Shown piece by piece: positions 63,899 through 64,000 of a DNA stretch of 64,000 nt (its first letter is position 1; the number at the start of each line of letters is the position of its first letter). Made by a program: the position numbers and the translations under genes. Location: positions 3,318,856-3,382,855 of the forward strand of contig OY282374.1 of NCBI GenBank assembly GCA_958295815.1, given 5' to 3'. The DNA comes from Candidatus Poribacteria bacterium. Its GTDB lineage: Bacteria > Poribacteria > WGA-4E > WGA-3G. The notes under the pieces are model-generated. The model was given only the letters and a program-made list of their open reading frames with translations, did not search any database and was not told the DNA's origin.

Positions 63899-64000
63899 AA
63901 GTGTTTTCCTAATCTCCTATAAAAATTTTTGCCCACAAAATTGATATGGGGCTAACAGTCTATTCTTGTATTACAGTCCATTACTGCCTCGACTATTTTC
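63899..64000 (-). other. acpP leader, window end
   Basis: The last 102 bases hold the acpP ribosome binding site and AT-rich leader (minus strand) and no recognisable gene. A promoter cannot be assigned with confidence. Confidence 0.4.

Overview
The window is a chromosomal segment of moderate GC from an uncultured Gram-negative-type bacterium. My best guess is the Candidatus Poribacteria or a neighbouring FCB-like lineage. The reasons are secreted LamG proteins, a sulfatase, NIPSNAP, RraA and YjhG-type dehydratase genes, Uma2 genes, a giant gingipain (C25) protein with a FlgD-like C-terminal domain, a prolyl-tRNA synthetase of the archaeal/eukaryal type, and many short intergenic palindromes. 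The lineage is inferred from gene content; the window has no 16S rRNA. I saw no CRISPR array, prophage, transposase or replication origin.

Layout. 1-3.0 kb: asd (cut by the window start), mtnK and a CbpA-type DnaJ. 3.0-3.7 kb: a DUF433/DUF5615 toxin-antitoxin-like pair. 3.9-10.7 kb: an aminotransferase, a sulfatase, a cyclotransferase-like protein, a LamG protein, tRNA-Leu(CAG), an MFS transporter and a DUF58 protein. 11.0-12.0 kb: a five-tRNA operon (Pro, Arg, His, Lys, Leu) behind a perfect sigma70-type promoter. 12.0-18.7 kb: the protein quality-control cluster tig-clpP-clpX-lon plus an S4 protein; this ClpX has two zinc-binding domains. 18.7-26.3 kb: pdxA and the 2126-residue C25 protein. 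26.3-34.4 kb, minus strand: NIPSNAP, RraA, purE, MBL hydrolase, VanZ, xylonate-type dehydratase, Uma2 and a CotH-ankyrin fusion. 34.5-40.1 kb is an accessory region: decayed defence genes, an XRE-ImmA/MazF pair, a second LamG protein, a ribbon-helix-helix gene with an operator array and a 65-residue partner, and an AlbA_2 protein.

40.3-46.0 kb is the most interesting part. It is a minus-strand operon under a strong promoter, a clear cobalamin riboswitch and an intrinsic terminator. It encodes a secreted YVTN beta-propeller with a dockerin-like tail (reminiscent of BtuG), a membrane protein that joins a large outer domain to an ECF S-component-like domain, and a second secreted propeller. I propose that this is a B12 (or corrinoid) capture and uptake locus of a type I do not recognise. 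Divergent to it, a strong promoter, a rod-like structured transcript and a terminator make a candidate small RNA in front of hisI.

46.4-64 kb is mostly housekeeping: hisI, trpE, trpG, two tandem Dph6-like PP-loop ATPases, panB, sucD, a small membrane protein, proS, pgk and sucC (the succinyl-CoA ligase genes lie far apart), an unknown protein, two ABC-2 permeases without an ATPase gene, folK, hicAB, fabF and acpP. Starts were chosen from Shine-Dalgarno sequences and family N-termini. Family names come from recognising motifs, not from a database search.
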